Assembly (NCBI GenBank): GCA_963974445.1
Contig: CAXBDI010000003.1
Coordinates: 1 to 64,000, forward strand
DNA: 64,000 nt
Reading direction: 5' to 3'
Origin: JACKII01 sp963974445
Lineage (GTDB): Bacteria; Pseudomonadota; Alphaproteobacteria; Bin95
A program made the position numbers and the translations under genes. The notes under the pieces are model-generated. The model worked only from the letters and a program-made list of their open reading frames with translations, did no database searches and was not told the DNA's origin. Shown one piece after another: positions 34,145-42,742 of the stretch; the first letter of the stretch is position 1; every line of letters begins with the position of its first letter.

Positions 34145-35968
34145 CTATTCCACTGTAACGCTTTTCGCCAGGTTGCGCGGCTGATCGACGTCCGTGCCCT
34201 TGGCAACCGCCGCGTGGTAGGAGAGCAGTTGCACCGGGATAGCGTAGAGGATCGGCGCCACGAACGGGTCGATATCCGGCATTTCAATGGCGTGCACGGC
34301 GTGGGCGCCGACGCGGGCGATGCCTTTGCGGTCGGAAAACAGGATCGGCTTGCCGCCGCGTGCCACCACCTGCTCCAGATTCGAGGCGGTCTTGTCGAAC
34401 AGGGCGTCGCTGGGCGCGATAAAGACCACCGGCACCGCATCGTCGATCAGCGCAATCGGCCCGTGCTTCATCTCGCCAGCGGCATAGCCTTCGGCGTGGA
34501 TGTAGCTGATTTCCTTCAGCTTGAGCGCGCCTTCCAGCGCAATCGGATAGGAGGTGCCACGGCCCAGATACAGCACGTCGCGGGCATCGGCGACCCATTG
34601 GGCGATTTCCCGAATACGCTCGTCGTGGTTCAGCACTTCGGCAATGCGGGCCGGCACCTCCAGCAGCGCCGAGGTCAGTTGCGCCGCCCGTTCGGCGCTG
34701 ATACTGCCGCGGATCACGCCGGTGGCGATGGCGAGCGCCGCCAGCACGGTCAACTGCGTGGTGAACGCCTTGGTCGAGGCGACGCCGATCTCCGGCCCGG
34801 CGAGGGTGGGGAGGATCGCGTGGCTTTCGCGGGCAATCGCACTCTCCGTCACGTTGACGATGGAGATGATGGTCTGGCCCTGGCGCTTGGCGTAGCGCAG
34901 CGATTCCAGCGTATCGATCGTTTCGCCCGATTGGCTGATGCACATGGCGACGCCGTTTTCCGGCAGTGGCGCCTCGCGGTAGCGGAACTCGCTGGCGATA
35001 TCGACGTCCGTCGGCACGCGGGCGATTTGCTCCAGCCAATACTTGCCGACCATTCCGGCATAATAGGCGGTGCCGCAGGCGTTGATGGTGAAGCGCGACA
35101 CCTTGGCCAGATCGACCGGCAGGTCCGGCATTTGCACCGCGCGGGTTGAGGGGTTAAACAGGGCGCGCAGCGTATCGCCGACTACCGTCGGCTGCTCGTA
35201 GATCTCCTTCAGCATGAAGTGGCGGTAGTTGCCTTTGCCGATCATCGCGCCGGAGATGGCGCTTTCCTTGATTTCGCGGGTTACAGCGTTGTTTTCGACG
35301 TCGTAAATCTGGGCCTTGCAGCCGCGGATGACGACCCAGTCGCCCTCGTCGAGATAGGTCAGGCGGCGGGTCAGCGGCGCCAGCGCCAGCGCGTCGGAGC
35401 CCAGATACATCTCGCCATCGCCATAGCCCAATGCCAGTGGGCTGCCTTGCCGCGCGCCAATCATCAGGTCGTGCTCGCCGGTAAAGACCATGGCGAGAGC
35501 GAACGCTCCCTCCACTTTCGCCAGCATCCGGCGCGTCGCCTCCATCGGGTCGGCGCCCTCGTTGAGCGAACGGGTCAGCAGGTGCGCGACGACCTCGGTG
35601 TCGGTTTCGGTGTCGAAGCGATGGCCGACTGCCTCCAACTCGTCGCGCAGTTCCTGGAAATTCTCGATAATGCCGTTGTGGACGACGGCGACCCGGTCGG
35701 TGGCGTGCGGGTGGGCGTTCGTCTCGGTCGGTGCACCATGGGTGGCCCAGCGGGTGTGGCCGATGCCGACAATGCCGCCGATCGGGCAGGATTCGACCAG
35801 GTTCGCCAAATTGACCAGCTTGCCCTCCGCCCGGCGCCGGTCGATATGGCCGCCGACCAATGTCGCGATTCCGGCCGAATCGTAGCCGCGATATTCCAGC
35901 CGCGTCAGCCCGTCCACCAGCAGTTCAGCTACAGGCCGCTGGCCGACGATTCCGATAATGCCGCACAT
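34145..35968 (-). CDS. glmS: Glutamine-fructose-6-phosphate aminotransferase
   Basis: 607 residues, normal GlmS length. It makes glucosamine-6-phosphate from fructose-6-phosphate and glutamine, the first step toward UDP-GlcNAc for peptidoglycan and lipopolysaccharide. The N-terminal MCGIIGIVG exposes Cys 2, the glutaminase nucleophile, and EYRGYDSAG follows. Two SIS domains contain SQSGETIDT (about 345-353) and the C-terminal KSVTVE. GGAG lies about 10 nt upstream of the start. glmU is 57 bp upstream on the same strand, so synthesis of UDP-GlcNAc is encoded together. I see no glmS ribozyme-like element in the short leader. Confidence 0.98.
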   Translation of the reverse strand: MCGIIGIVGQRPVAELLVDGLTRLEYRGYDSAGIATLVGGHIDRRRAEGKLVNLANLVESCPIGGIVGIGHTRWATHGAPTETNAHPHATDRVAVVHNGIIENFQELRDELEAVGHRFDTETDTEVVAHLLTRSLNEGADPMEATRRMLAKVEGAFALAMVFTGEHDLMIGARQGSPLALGYGDGEMYLGSDALALAPLTRRLTYLDEGDWVVIRGCKAQIYDVENNAVTREIKESAISGAMIGKGNYRHFMLKEIYEQPTVVGDTLRALFNPSTRAVQMPDLPVDLAKVSRFTINACGTAYYAGMVGKYWLEQIARVPTDVDIASEFRYREAPLPENGVAMCISQSGETIDTLESLRYAKRQGQTIISIVNVTESAIARESHAILPTLAGPEIGVASTKAFTTQLTVLAALAIATGVIRGSISAERAAQLTSALLEVPARIAEVLNHDERIREIAQWVADARDVLYLGRGTSYPIALEGALKLKEISYIHAEGYAAGEMKHGPIALIDDAVPVVFIAPSDALFDKTASNLEQVVARGGKPILFSDRKGIARVGAHAVHAIEMPDIDPFVAPILYAIPVQLLSYHAAVAKGTDVDQPRNLAKSVTVE

Positions 35969-36025
35969 GGGTCTATAGCTCCGTCGGTCGCAAAGGTCGG
36001 AAAAAAGGGAACGAGGGTCCGGTTG

Positions 36026-37384
36026 TCAGTCTGCGGCGCGGTCTTCTTTGGCTCGGCGCTTTCTGTCGCGGAAGCGGGTCGCCCAGCCGGGCCTGTGCTC
36101 CTGCCTGGTGCGCTCGATCGCCAGCGAGTCCGCCGCCACGTCGCGGGAAATGGCGCTGCCCGCCGCCGTCATCGCGCCTGCGCCGATGCTGACCGGCGCC
36201 ACCAGAGACGTATTGGTGCCGATGAAGGCGCCGGCGCCGATGTCGGTGAAGTGCTTGGTGACACCGTCGAAATTACACGTGATGGCGCCGGCGCCGATAT
36301 TGGCGCCGGCGCCGACGCGGGCATCGCCGATATAGGATAGGTGGTTGATTTTCGCCCCGGCCTCGACCACCGATTTCTTGATCTCGACGAAATTGCCGAG
36401 ATGCGCGCCGCAGCCGATATCGGCGCCGGGCCGCAGCCGCGCATAGGGGCCGAGGATCGCGCCGTCGGCGACCTTCGCGCCTTCGAAGTGGCAAAATCCC
36501 TTAATCTCGACGCCGTCACCGATGCTGACGCCGGGGCCGAAGACCGTGTGCGGGCCGACGAAGACATCGCGGCCAAAGACGGTATCGCAGCAGAGGTAGA
36601 CGGTTTCCGGCATCGGCATGGTGACGCCGGCCAGCATCGCGGCCTCGCGCAGACGGCGCTGCAAGATCGCTTCGCCCGCGGCCAGTTCGACGCGGGAATT
36701 GATGCCGAGCAACTCCTCCTCCGAGCCCTCAACCACGGCGCACGCGGCGCCATCGGCGCGGGCGATGCCGACGATGTCAGTCAGGTAGTACTCGCCCTTG
36801 GCGTTGTCGTTGCCGATCTGGCCAAGCCAGCCGAACAGGCGAGCGCCATCGACCAGCATGACCCCAGAATTGCAGAGCGGCGCGGCTTTCTCCGCCTCGG
36901 TTGCGTCTTTGAACTCAACGATCCGTTCCAGGCCGCCATCTGGTGCCTGGATCAGTCGGCCATAGGCGTTCGGCCCAGCCGGGCGCATGCCCAGCACGAC
37001 AACCGCGGGTGCCGCATCGGAACGGCGGGCAGCCAGCATGGCTTGGAGGGTCTCAGTTGTGATCAGCGGCGTATCGCCGAACAGGATGAAGACGTCGCCG
37101 GCAAAGCCCTGCATGACCGGCGCGGCAGCCAGTGCGGCATGGCCCGTACCGAGCGCCTGTTCCTGAATGGCGGTTGCGTGCGGGGCGACGGCCGCGGCGA
37201 CACTGTGCATAGTGGGGGCGACGACCACGCAGATGCGGGCTGGCGATAATTGCTCCACCAGGTCGGTGACGTGGCGAACCATCGGCTTGCCGCCGAGGCC
37301 ATGCAGAACCTTCGGCAGGTTCGATTTCATCCGTGTGCCCTGGCCGGCGGCCAGTACGATGGCGCCAATCTGTGCGCTAGACAT
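36026..37384 (-). CDS. glmU: Bifunctional UDP-N-acetylglucosamine pyrophosphorylase / glucosamine-1-phosphate N-acetyltransferase
   Basis: 452 residues. The N-terminal uridyltransferase domain starts with VLAAGQGTRMKS (residues 8-19). The C-terminal half is a left-handed beta helix, visible as repeated hexapeptides such as GAGANIGAGAI, ending in the acetyltransferase active-site region GAKINHLSYIGDA. It acetylates glucosamine-1-phosphate, then forms UDP-GlcNAc. I place the start at 37384 (MSSAQIG); upstream ATGs at 37393 and 37402 are possible. It is divergent from gph and probably co-transcribed with glmS. Confidence 0.97.
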   Translation of the reverse strand: MSSAQIGAIVLAAGQGTRMKSNLPKVLHGLGGKPMVRHVTDLVEQLSPARICVVVAPTMHSVAAAVAPHATAIQEQALGTGHAALAAAPVMQGFAGDVFILFGDTPLITTETLQAMLAARRSDAAPAVVVLGMRPAGPNAYGRLIQAPDGGLERIVEFKDATEAEKAAPLCNSGVMLVDGARLFGWLGQIGNDNAKGEYYLTDIVGIARADGAACAVVEGSEEELLGINSRVELAAGEAILQRRLREAAMLAGVTMPMPETVYLCCDTVFGRDVFVGPHTVFGPGVSIGDGVEIKGFCHFEGAKVADGAILGPYARLRPGADIGCGAHLGNFVEIKKSVVEAGAKINHLSYIGDARVGAGANIGAGAITCNFDGVTKHFTDIGAGAFIGTNTSLVAPVSIGAGAMTAAGSAISRDVAADSLAIERTRQEHRPGWATRFRDRKRRAKEDRAAD

Positions 37385-37493
37385 CCCGATCATCCATATC
37401 AATCATCAACAAAGCCGTAACTGTAAACTCTCACACATATATACCAGAGGTGTTGCCTTTCGGCCCGTGATGCATGTCACAAATCCCATTAAA

Positions 37494-37524
37494 AATGGTG
37501 ATCGACGGATGCGCCGTCGCCATT
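37494..37524. promoter_or_regulatory. Bulged hairpin in the glmU-gph divergent region
   Basis: aatgg (37494-37498) pairs with ccatt (37520-37524) and cgacgg (37503-37508) with ccgtcg (37514-37519), leaving a 4-nt bulge on one side. It lies about 110 bp from either start in the 225-bp region holding both promoters. It could be an operator or the base of a leader structure. Confidence 0.35.
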
Positions 37525-37609
37525 CCGCTGGTGCGCCAATTGCGACCGGTACCAATGTGTGCCATTTGCATTAACCTGAGGATACTCAATAATTGTTTCG
37601 AAAAGTTGC

Positions 37610-38281
37610 ATGCTTATGCGGCCTGATGCGCTAGTGTTCGATTTGGACGGAACTTTGATCGACAGCGCCGCGGATCTGGCGCTGATCCTGAACCGTCTGT
37701 TGGCCGAACGGGGCCGGGCGGAGGTGTCGCCGGATTCGGTGCGCGGCATGATCGGCAACGGCATCGGCGCCTTGGTGGCGCGGGGCTTTGCGGCCACTGG
37801 TGCGCCGCTGGACGCCGCGACGCACGCCGCCGCTGCCCGCCGGTTTCTGGACCTATCCCTCGACCCCGCCCGGCCCCACCACGCCAAGCCGTATCCCGGT
37901 GTGATCGAGACGTTGACTGGGTTCGCGGCGCAGGCGATTCCGATGGGCGTCTGCACCAACAAGACGCAGGTCGCGACGGAGATGGTTTTGCGCGAAGCCG
38001 GCCTTGCCGCGTTCTTCGATTCGGTCGTTGGCCATGACCGCGCGCCGATGCCGAAGCCCGCCCCGGCGCATGTGCTGGCCGTGTGCAGAGCGTTGGGTGA
38101 TCCGCAAGCCGCGGTGATGATCGGCGACAGTGTCAACGATTTGCAGGCCGGCCAGGCGGCGGGCTTGAAGGTCGTGCTGGTGACCTACGGCTATGGCACG
38201 CCGCAGGCACTGGCCGCCGCTGACGCACGCATCGACCGTTTCGATGCGCTGCCGGTGGCGCTTGCCGGACTTGCGGCGTAG
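37610..38281 (+). CDS. gph: HAD-superfamily phosphatase, phosphoglycolate phosphatase-like
   Basis: 223 residues. HAD motif I is FDLDGTLIDS (residues 10-19) with nucleophile Asp, motif II is the Thr/Asn in VCTNKTQ, motif III the Lys in MPKPAPAH, and motif IV GDSVNDLQAG. The long helical cap after motif I fits Gph, which removes phosphate from 2-phosphoglycolate formed during DNA repair. The location next to divergent glmU supports the gph name, though other small phosphoesters are possible. Start is 37610 or 37616. Confidence 0.85.
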   Translation: MLMRPDALVFDLDGTLIDSAADLALILNRLLAERGRAEVSPDSVRGMIGNGIGALVARGFAATGAPLDAATHAAAARRFLDLSLDPARPHHAKPYPGVIETLTGFAAQAIPMGVCTNKTQVATEMVLREAGLAAFFDSVVGHDRAPMPKPAPAHVLAVCRALGDPQAAVMIGDSVNDLQAGQAAGLKVVLVTYGYGTPQALAAADARIDRFDALPVALAGLAA

Positions 38282-38311
38282 CGTTAAGGAGCGCTCAAAA
38301 GGAGAAGCCGC

Positions 38312-38734
38312 ATGCGAACCGATCGGGACTGCGTATTCTGCAAGATCGTCCGGGGCGACTTGCCGTCGTTCAAGTTGTTCGAGAGCGACCGGGTCGTCTC
38401 CTTCATGGACATCAACCCCTACCACGACGGCCATTGCCTGGTCATCGTCAAGGATCACGCGCCGACGCTGCTGGATGCCGAGCCCGCCGATTTGGCCGAG
38501 GCGGCGCAGGTGGCGCAGCGGGTTGCGGCCGCGGCGAGCCGTGCGGGGCTAGCGCCGGACGGCTTCAACATCGTGCAGGCGAACGGCGCGGCGGCCGGTC
38601 AGACCGTGTTTCACTATCACATGCACATCTTCCCGAGGCGCGCTGGCGATGACGCCAAGCTGAATTGGAGCCAGACTCCCGGCGATTTCGAGCGGATCGA
38701 GGCGAACTGCAAGCGCATTCTGGCGGCGCTGTGA
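38312..38734 (+). CDS. HIT-family nucleotide hydrolase/transferase
   Basis: 140 residues. The histidine triad is HYHMHIFPR near residues 104-112, preceded by the N-terminal zinc-like CVFCKIVRGDLPSF that marks the Hint/HinT branch. Such proteins cleave AMP-N or AMP-acyl bonds. AAGGAG precedes the ATG. It starts 30 bp after gph and probably shares its transcript. A threonine aldolase remnant on the other strand ends 12 bp downstream. Confidence 0.92.
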   Translation: MRTDRDCVFCKIVRGDLPSFKLFESDRVVSFMDINPYHDGHCLVIVKDHAPTLLDAEPADLAEAAQVAQRVAAAASRAGLAPDGFNIVQANGAAAGQTVFHYHMHIFPRRAGDDAKLNWSQTPGDFERIEANCKRILAAL

Positions 38735-38746
38735 GTTAGAACCGCC

Positions 38747-38878
38747 TCAGCTCGCTCCCCCATTTGCCCTTCGACGGGCTCGGGGCGAAGCGGGAGGCTG
38801 GGTGGAGAGCACAGCCCGCAAGATTTGCGCCGCGCGAGCCACCTCTTCCGCCGAAACGTCCAAGTGCGTGACGGCGCG
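38747..38878 (-). pseudogene. C-terminal remnant of a threonine-aldolase-like gene
   Basis: One minus-strand frame reads RAVTHLDVSAEEVARAAQIL, which resembles the C-terminal helix-strand of L-threonine aldolase, then a short unconserved tail and a stop at 38747. No start codon or upstream coding is left: the fragment abuts the stop of the DUF3108 gene (38880), and about 300 residues are missing. This looks like a deletion scar. Identity rests on one short motif. Confidence 0.4.
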
Positions 38879-38879
38879 G

Positions 38880-39653
38880 CTATTTCATTGGACGAGCCGA
38901 TACCATGTGCACCAGCGCGGTGCCATAGCTGGTCTCGACCTGCACGCGAACCGGCAGCATCGGCAGACCTTCGCCCAATGTCTGCAGCCAGACCGTACCG
39001 GTGAGGCCTTTCCAGCGCTTGTCTTTCTTTTTGTAGCCGGCACGGCGGACGAAATCGAATTTGCACTTCAACGTGTCGCGGACGCCGGCGGGACCTTTGT
39101 ATTTCTCGCTTCCAACTTGGGAGAAAACCGCATCGTAGCGGCGGCGCCCGTCGAACACCGGCAAGGTGGCGTCGCATCGGTCGGTAGCAGTGGCGGTAAG
39201 GCCAAGACTGAGCACCGCGGTCATCGGATCGACCACGCCCCTCAGCATATCCGCAGGAATGGGCGAGCGGGTTTTTTCGGTCTTTGGGTCCGGTTTGGCG
39301 TCGACGATATCCACCGTCTCGGGCGTGAACGCCAATTCTATCCAATTGTTTTTCTTGCCATCGAAATTCTGGTTGCGATGGCGTTCGACCTGAGGTTTGG
39401 CGTCCAATCGACCGTTGGAGAAGGCTGTCTGATCGACCTTCATCAGCAATTCCAACGCGCCGGCGCTTTGCGCTTTGAAATCCATCGCATAGCGCCCATC
39501 GCCCCAATGCAGTTCGCCGTTGCCTTCGCCGACCTTGAAGCCACCGAAATAGGCATTGAAACCAAACCGGTAATCGAGCATGCCAGCGCTGAGGGCTGGT
39601 TGCGCCGCCAGCGATATCGCCGCAACGCAAATGCCGAACAGACGACGCTTCAT
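38880..39653 (-). CDS. DUF3108 domain-containing exported protein
   Basis: 257 residues. A signal peptide spans residues 1-21 (cleavage likely after PALSA). The mature beta-rich domain begins YRFGFNAYFGGFKVGEG, as in DUF3108 proteins, with FGGFKVGEG and a repeated strand pattern continuing to KGLTGTVWLQTLGEGLPMLP near the end. Two Cys (in DRCDATL and LKCKFDF) could form a disulfide. Function is unknown; the fold suggests a lipid- or envelope-linked periplasmic protein. Start at 39653 (MKRRLFG) is chosen as the signal peptide begins there; an upstream ATG at 39674 is possible. Confidence 0.8.
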   Translation of the reverse strand: MKRRLFGICVAAISLAAQPALSAGMLDYRFGFNAYFGGFKVGEGNGELHWGDGRYAMDFKAQSAGALELLMKVDQTAFSNGRLDAKPQVERHRNQNFDGKKNNWIELAFTPETVDIVDAKPDPKTEKTRSPIPADMLRGVVDPMTAVLSLGLTATATDRCDATLPVFDGRRRYDAVFSQVGSEKYKGPAGVRDTLKCKFDFVRRAGYKKKDKRWKGLTGTVWLQTLGEGLPMLPVRVQVETSYGTALVHMVSARPMK

Positions 39654-39722
39654 CGTTTCCCATCTCCAATACATCCGCTTGACGCGGCAGGCGGGCTTCG
39701 GTATCTACCGCCCTTCGTTTCC

Positions 39723-39797
39723 GGGCGCGTAGCTCAGCGGTAGAGCACCACGTTCACACCGTGGGGGTCCGTGGTTCGATCCCACGCGCGCCCACCA
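39723..39797 (+). tRNA. tRNA-Val (anticodon CAC), CCA encoded
   Basis: 75 nt with complete cloverleaf. Acceptor stem gggcgcg (39723-39729) pairs with cgcgccc (39787-39793). The D stem is gctc/gagc, the anticodon stem ccacg/cgtgg with loop ttcacac, and the T stem cgtgg/ccacg with loop ttcgatc. The anticodon is at 39755-39757 (CAC), reading GUG valine codons. Discriminator A and CCA are encoded at 39794-39797. Confidence 0.97.
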
Positions 39798-39932
39798 TCC
39801 GACCACTCAGTCCCGCTCAAATGGCCCTTCTCCCCGCCGATTGCCAGGGGGTGGGCAGCGCGACGCGCAGGATGGAACCCGGAAGCCGCGCCCTGGTATA
39901 GTCTGGCGGCATCTCGTATGCTGAAAGACTGA

Positions 39933-41447
39933 ATGCAATTCATCACCAAGCCAGCGACCGGGCCGTTCACGTCGATCGAGCGGACGATCATCACCGTTCC
40001 GGTGCTGGCGGCGTCGCTATTGCATTCGATCAACATGTCCAGCGCCTATGTGGCGCTGCCGCAGATGCAGGGGAACCTGTCGGCGACGCCGGACCAGATC
40101 GGCTGGGTGATCACCGCGTTCGTCGTCGCCACCGCGGTCGGCACGATTCTGACCGGATGGTTCAGCCAGAGATTTGGCCGCAAAGTCGTATTCCTGGCCG
40201 CGATTGCCGGCTTCACCATCACCTCGCTGATGTGCGCGTTTGCCGACGGCTTGACCGAGCTGGTGATCTACCGCGCGATGCAAGGTTTTATCTCGGCGCC
40301 GCTATTGCCGGTCGCGCAATCGATCATGCTGGACACCTACCCCCGGGAGCGGCACGGCTTTGCCATGTCGATCTGGTCGATGGGCATGATCCTGGGGCCA
40401 GTGGTCGCGCCGACTCTGGGTGCGTTTCTGACCGATGAGTATGGCTGGCGCTACCTGTTTTACATGAACATTCCTATGGGAATATTGGCATTTTTTGGCA
40501 TTCTGGCGACGCTGCCATCAGTGGAAAGCCGCAGCCAGCGCATGGATTGGATCGGCGTCGTGACATTGATTGTGGGGGTGTCCGCCCTGCAATTGGTGCT
40601 GGACCGGGGCGAGCGGCAGGGTTGGTTCACCTCGACGGAAATCGTGGCGGAGGCGGGGTTGGCGGCGCTCTGCCTCTATATCTTCGTCGCGCACTGCCTG
40701 ACGGCGCGCAACCCATACCTGAATCTGGCGATGTTCAAAGATCGCAACTTCGTCATCGGGCTGCTGCTGATTTTCGCGTTCGGCGTCGCGGTCTTCGCCA
40801 GCCTGTTCATCCTGCCGCTGTTCATGCAGAACATCCAAGGCTATCCGGTGATGACGGCGGGCTGGGTGGTTTCGGCCCGTGGCGTCGGCACGATGATCGC
40901 GATGCTGAGCGGCGGCATTCTGGCCGACCGGTTCAGCGGCAAATACCTCATCCTGACCGGGTTGTTAACCGTCGCCGGCTCGAATGCCTGGATGACGACC
41001 TGGACGGCGGAGGTCTCGATGACCGAGATTGTCTACCTGACGGTGGTCAATGGCTTCGGCATGGGCATTATGTGGGTGTCGCTGGCGACGGTGACCTTCT
41101 CGACGCTGGATTCGCGGCTGCGGGTGGAGGCGGCGTCGCTGTTCGCACTGGTCCGCGCCATCGGCGCCTCAATGGGCACCAGCGCCATCGTCACAACGCT
41201 AACCCGCTCCTCGCAGACCAATTATGTTGAGTTGCGGGCCCAGATAAACCCGTTCAGCGAAGCGTTTCAGGGGTTGGGCGCGGCGCCCTGGAACCTGGAG
41301 ACCGCGGTCGGGCTGGCGGCATTGCGCAACCTGGTCGCGGACGAGGCGCAAATGATCGCTTTCCTCAACGACTTCCGGCTGCTGGTCATCGTTGTCATCA
41401 TCCCGATGCCGCTGGTCTTCCTGCTGCGGAAATCGGCGGCGAAGTAG
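39933..41447 (+). CDS. MFS multidrug transporter, EmrB/QacA (DHA2) family
   Basis: 504 residues with 14 predicted helices, the EmrB/QacA layout. Motif A reads GWFSQRFGRK near residue 76, and motif C is GMILGPVVAPTLGAFLTDEYGWRYLFYMNIP (its core is GPVVAPTLGAFLTDEYGWR). DHA2 pumps expel hydrophobic toxins with a proton gradient. In Gram-negatives EmrB works with the periplasmic adaptor EmrA and TolC, but no emrA is adjacent, so it may act alone or with a distant partner. It lies 135 bp after the tRNA. Confidence 0.93.
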   Translation: MQFITKPATGPFTSIERTIITVPVLAASLLHSINMSSAYVALPQMQGNLSATPDQIGWVITAFVVATAVGTILTGWFSQRFGRKVVFLAAIAGFTITSLMCAFADGLTELVIYRAMQGFISAPLLPVAQSIMLDTYPRERHGFAMSIWSMGMILGPVVAPTLGAFLTDEYGWRYLFYMNIPMGILAFFGILATLPSVESRSQRMDWIGVVTLIVGVSALQLVLDRGERQGWFTSTEIVAEAGLAALCLYIFVAHCLTARNPYLNLAMFKDRNFVIGLLLIFAFGVAVFASLFILPLFMQNIQGYPVMTAGWVVSARGVGTMIAMLSGGILADRFSGKYLILTGLLTVAGSNAWMTTWTAEVSMTEIVYLTVVNGFGMGIMWVSLATVTFSTLDSRLRVEAASLFALVRAIGASMGTSAIVTTLTRSSQTNYVELRAQINPFSEAFQGLGAAPWNLETAVGLAALRNLVADEAQMIAFLNDFRLLVIVVIIPMPLVFLLRKSAAK

Positions 41448-41477
41448 TATCGGGCTCAAGCAATCCGGCAGCCGACT

Positions 41478-41798
41478 CTATTCGGCCATCACCTGCTTTT
41501 TGCCTTCCATCATCAGGTCGTCCATCTGCTTGCGCACCTGATGAGTGTTGATTTGGATGTTCTTGGCGTTCAGGTCACCCAGGACCTTCTCCAAGACGTC
41601 CTCGTCGCCCGGCTTGTCGAAGTCGGACTGCACGACCTCTTTCGCATACTCGCGCAGATCGTCGCCGGCCAGACCCATCAAACCGCCGGCCCATTCACCC
41701 AACAGCCGGTTCCGGCGCACGTTCACTTTGAACTGAAGCTCCTGATCGTGCTGGAATTTGGCCTCGAATTGTTTTTCGCGATCGTCGAATGTGCTCAT
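41478..41798 (-). CDS. DUF1476 protein, zeta inhibitor subunit of F1Fo-ATP synthase
   Basis: 106 residues, standard for this alphaproteobacterial family. The N-terminus MSTFDDREKQFEAKFQHDQE is the intrinsically mobile inhibitory segment shown in Paracoccus denitrificans to enter the F1 motor. A four-helix bundle follows (LLGEWAGGLMGL; VQSDFDKPGDEDVLEKVL). It blocks ATP hydrolysis by the synthase; in some free-living or symbiotic species the inhibition is weaker. The start at 41798 is required by the family; an upstream frame is unconserved. It is divergent from the NRDE gene and close to the pur genes, a common order in the class. Confidence 0.93.
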   Translation of the reverse strand: MSTFDDREKQFEAKFQHDQELQFKVNVRRNRLLGEWAGGLMGLAGDDLREYAKEVVQSDFDKPGDEDVLEKVLGDLNAKNIQINTHQVRKQMDDLMMEGKKQVMAE

Positions 41799-41886
41799 GG
41801 AAGGCGGAACCCTTTGCCGGTTGTCTGTGTGCCATGCCATATAGTGGGCTTGCCCTCTCCGAGCAATGTGATCGTCGTCCCATTCC

Positions 41887-42630
41887 ATGTGTACCGTCGT
41901 CATCCTGCGCCGTCCTGGTCATGAATGGCCATTGCTGCTGGCCGCCAACCGGGACGAGATGCGCGGCCGCAGTTGGTCGCCGCCTGGCCGCCATTGGCCG
42001 GACCGCCCCGCCACCCGCGCCGGCCTGGATCATGAGGCCGGTGGCTCCTGGCTAGGCGTGAACGACCATGGCGTGGCGGTGGCGATCCTGAACCGCCGCG
42101 GCTCTCTCGGCGCGGCGGAGGGCAAACGCAGCCGGGGCGAGTTGGTATTGCGCGCGCTCGACGCCAAGTCGGCGCGAGCGGCGATGGACGACATCTGCCG
42201 CGTCGATGCTGGCGCCTACCGCAGCTTCAACATGGCGGTTGCCGACGCCGAAGACGGGTTCTGGCTGAAGGGCTTGGGCGAGGGCGATGTCACGGCGCAG
42301 CCATTGCCGGACGGCATCGGCATGCTCACCGCCTGGGACCTGAACGACACTTCTGCGTCGGAGCGGACGGCGTTCTACCTGCCGCAATTTCAAGCCGCGC
42401 CGCCGCCCGACCCGGCAACGGCCGATTGGAACGGTTGGCGCGAACTGTTGGAATCGCCCCGAACCGCCCCCGGCGTGCGCGACGCCAATGGCGCGATGAC
42501 GGTGGATACCGAGTGGGGCTTCGGCACTGTCTCCCGCTCGCTGGTGGCCTTGCCGCGATGGGGAAAGCCGGTTTGGTTGTTCGCCAGTCTCTATCCAGAG
42601 GCGACCGGCTATGAGCCGGTGCCGGACTGA
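41887..42630 (+). CDS. NRDE family protein (TANGO2-like)
   Basis: 247 residues. It begins MCTVVILRRPG and carries the name motif NRDE at residues 21-24, with Cys 2 available as an Ntn-type nucleophile. GGSWLGVNDHGVAVAILNRRG near residue 52 is typical (split: GGSWLGVNDHG, AVAILNRRG). TANGO2 proteins are linked to heme or lipid handling in eukaryotes; the bacterial role is unresolved. The gene precedes purC by about 110 bp on the same strand. Confidence 0.9.
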   Translation: MCTVVILRRPGHEWPLLLAANRDEMRGRSWSPPGRHWPDRPATRAGLDHEAGGSWLGVNDHGVAVAILNRRGSLGAAEGKRSRGELVLRALDAKSARAAMDDICRVDAGAYRSFNMAVADAEDGFWLKGLGEGDVTAQPLPDGIGMLTAWDLNDTSASERTAFYLPQFQAAPPPDPATADWNGWRELLESPRTAPGVRDANGAMTVDTEWGFGTVSRSLVALPRWGKPVWLFASLYPEATGYEPVPD

Positions 42631-42742
42631 TCTTTGCGGCCCGGCAATGTCCATACTACAAGGTGACCGCATAGGTGGTGGCGTGCGGATGGAGGGCGTG
42701 GTAAGAGGGCGCTTCGAATTCTTTTTGCTCTAGGACAAACGC

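Noticed and set aside
35969..36025. glmS ribozyme or riboswitch upstream of glmS
   Set aside because: The glmU-glmS gap is only 57 bp and shows no ribozyme core; such ribozymes are mainly found in Firmicutes.
36180..36480. Tandem ggcgccggcg-like repeats as a DNA repeat element
   Set aside because: They encode the hexapeptide repeats of the GlmU beta helix.
38766..38792. GC-rich palindrome cttcgacgggctcggggcgaag as another repeat family
   Set aside because: A single copy in the window and a weak stem; it also lies in the aldolase remnant frame.
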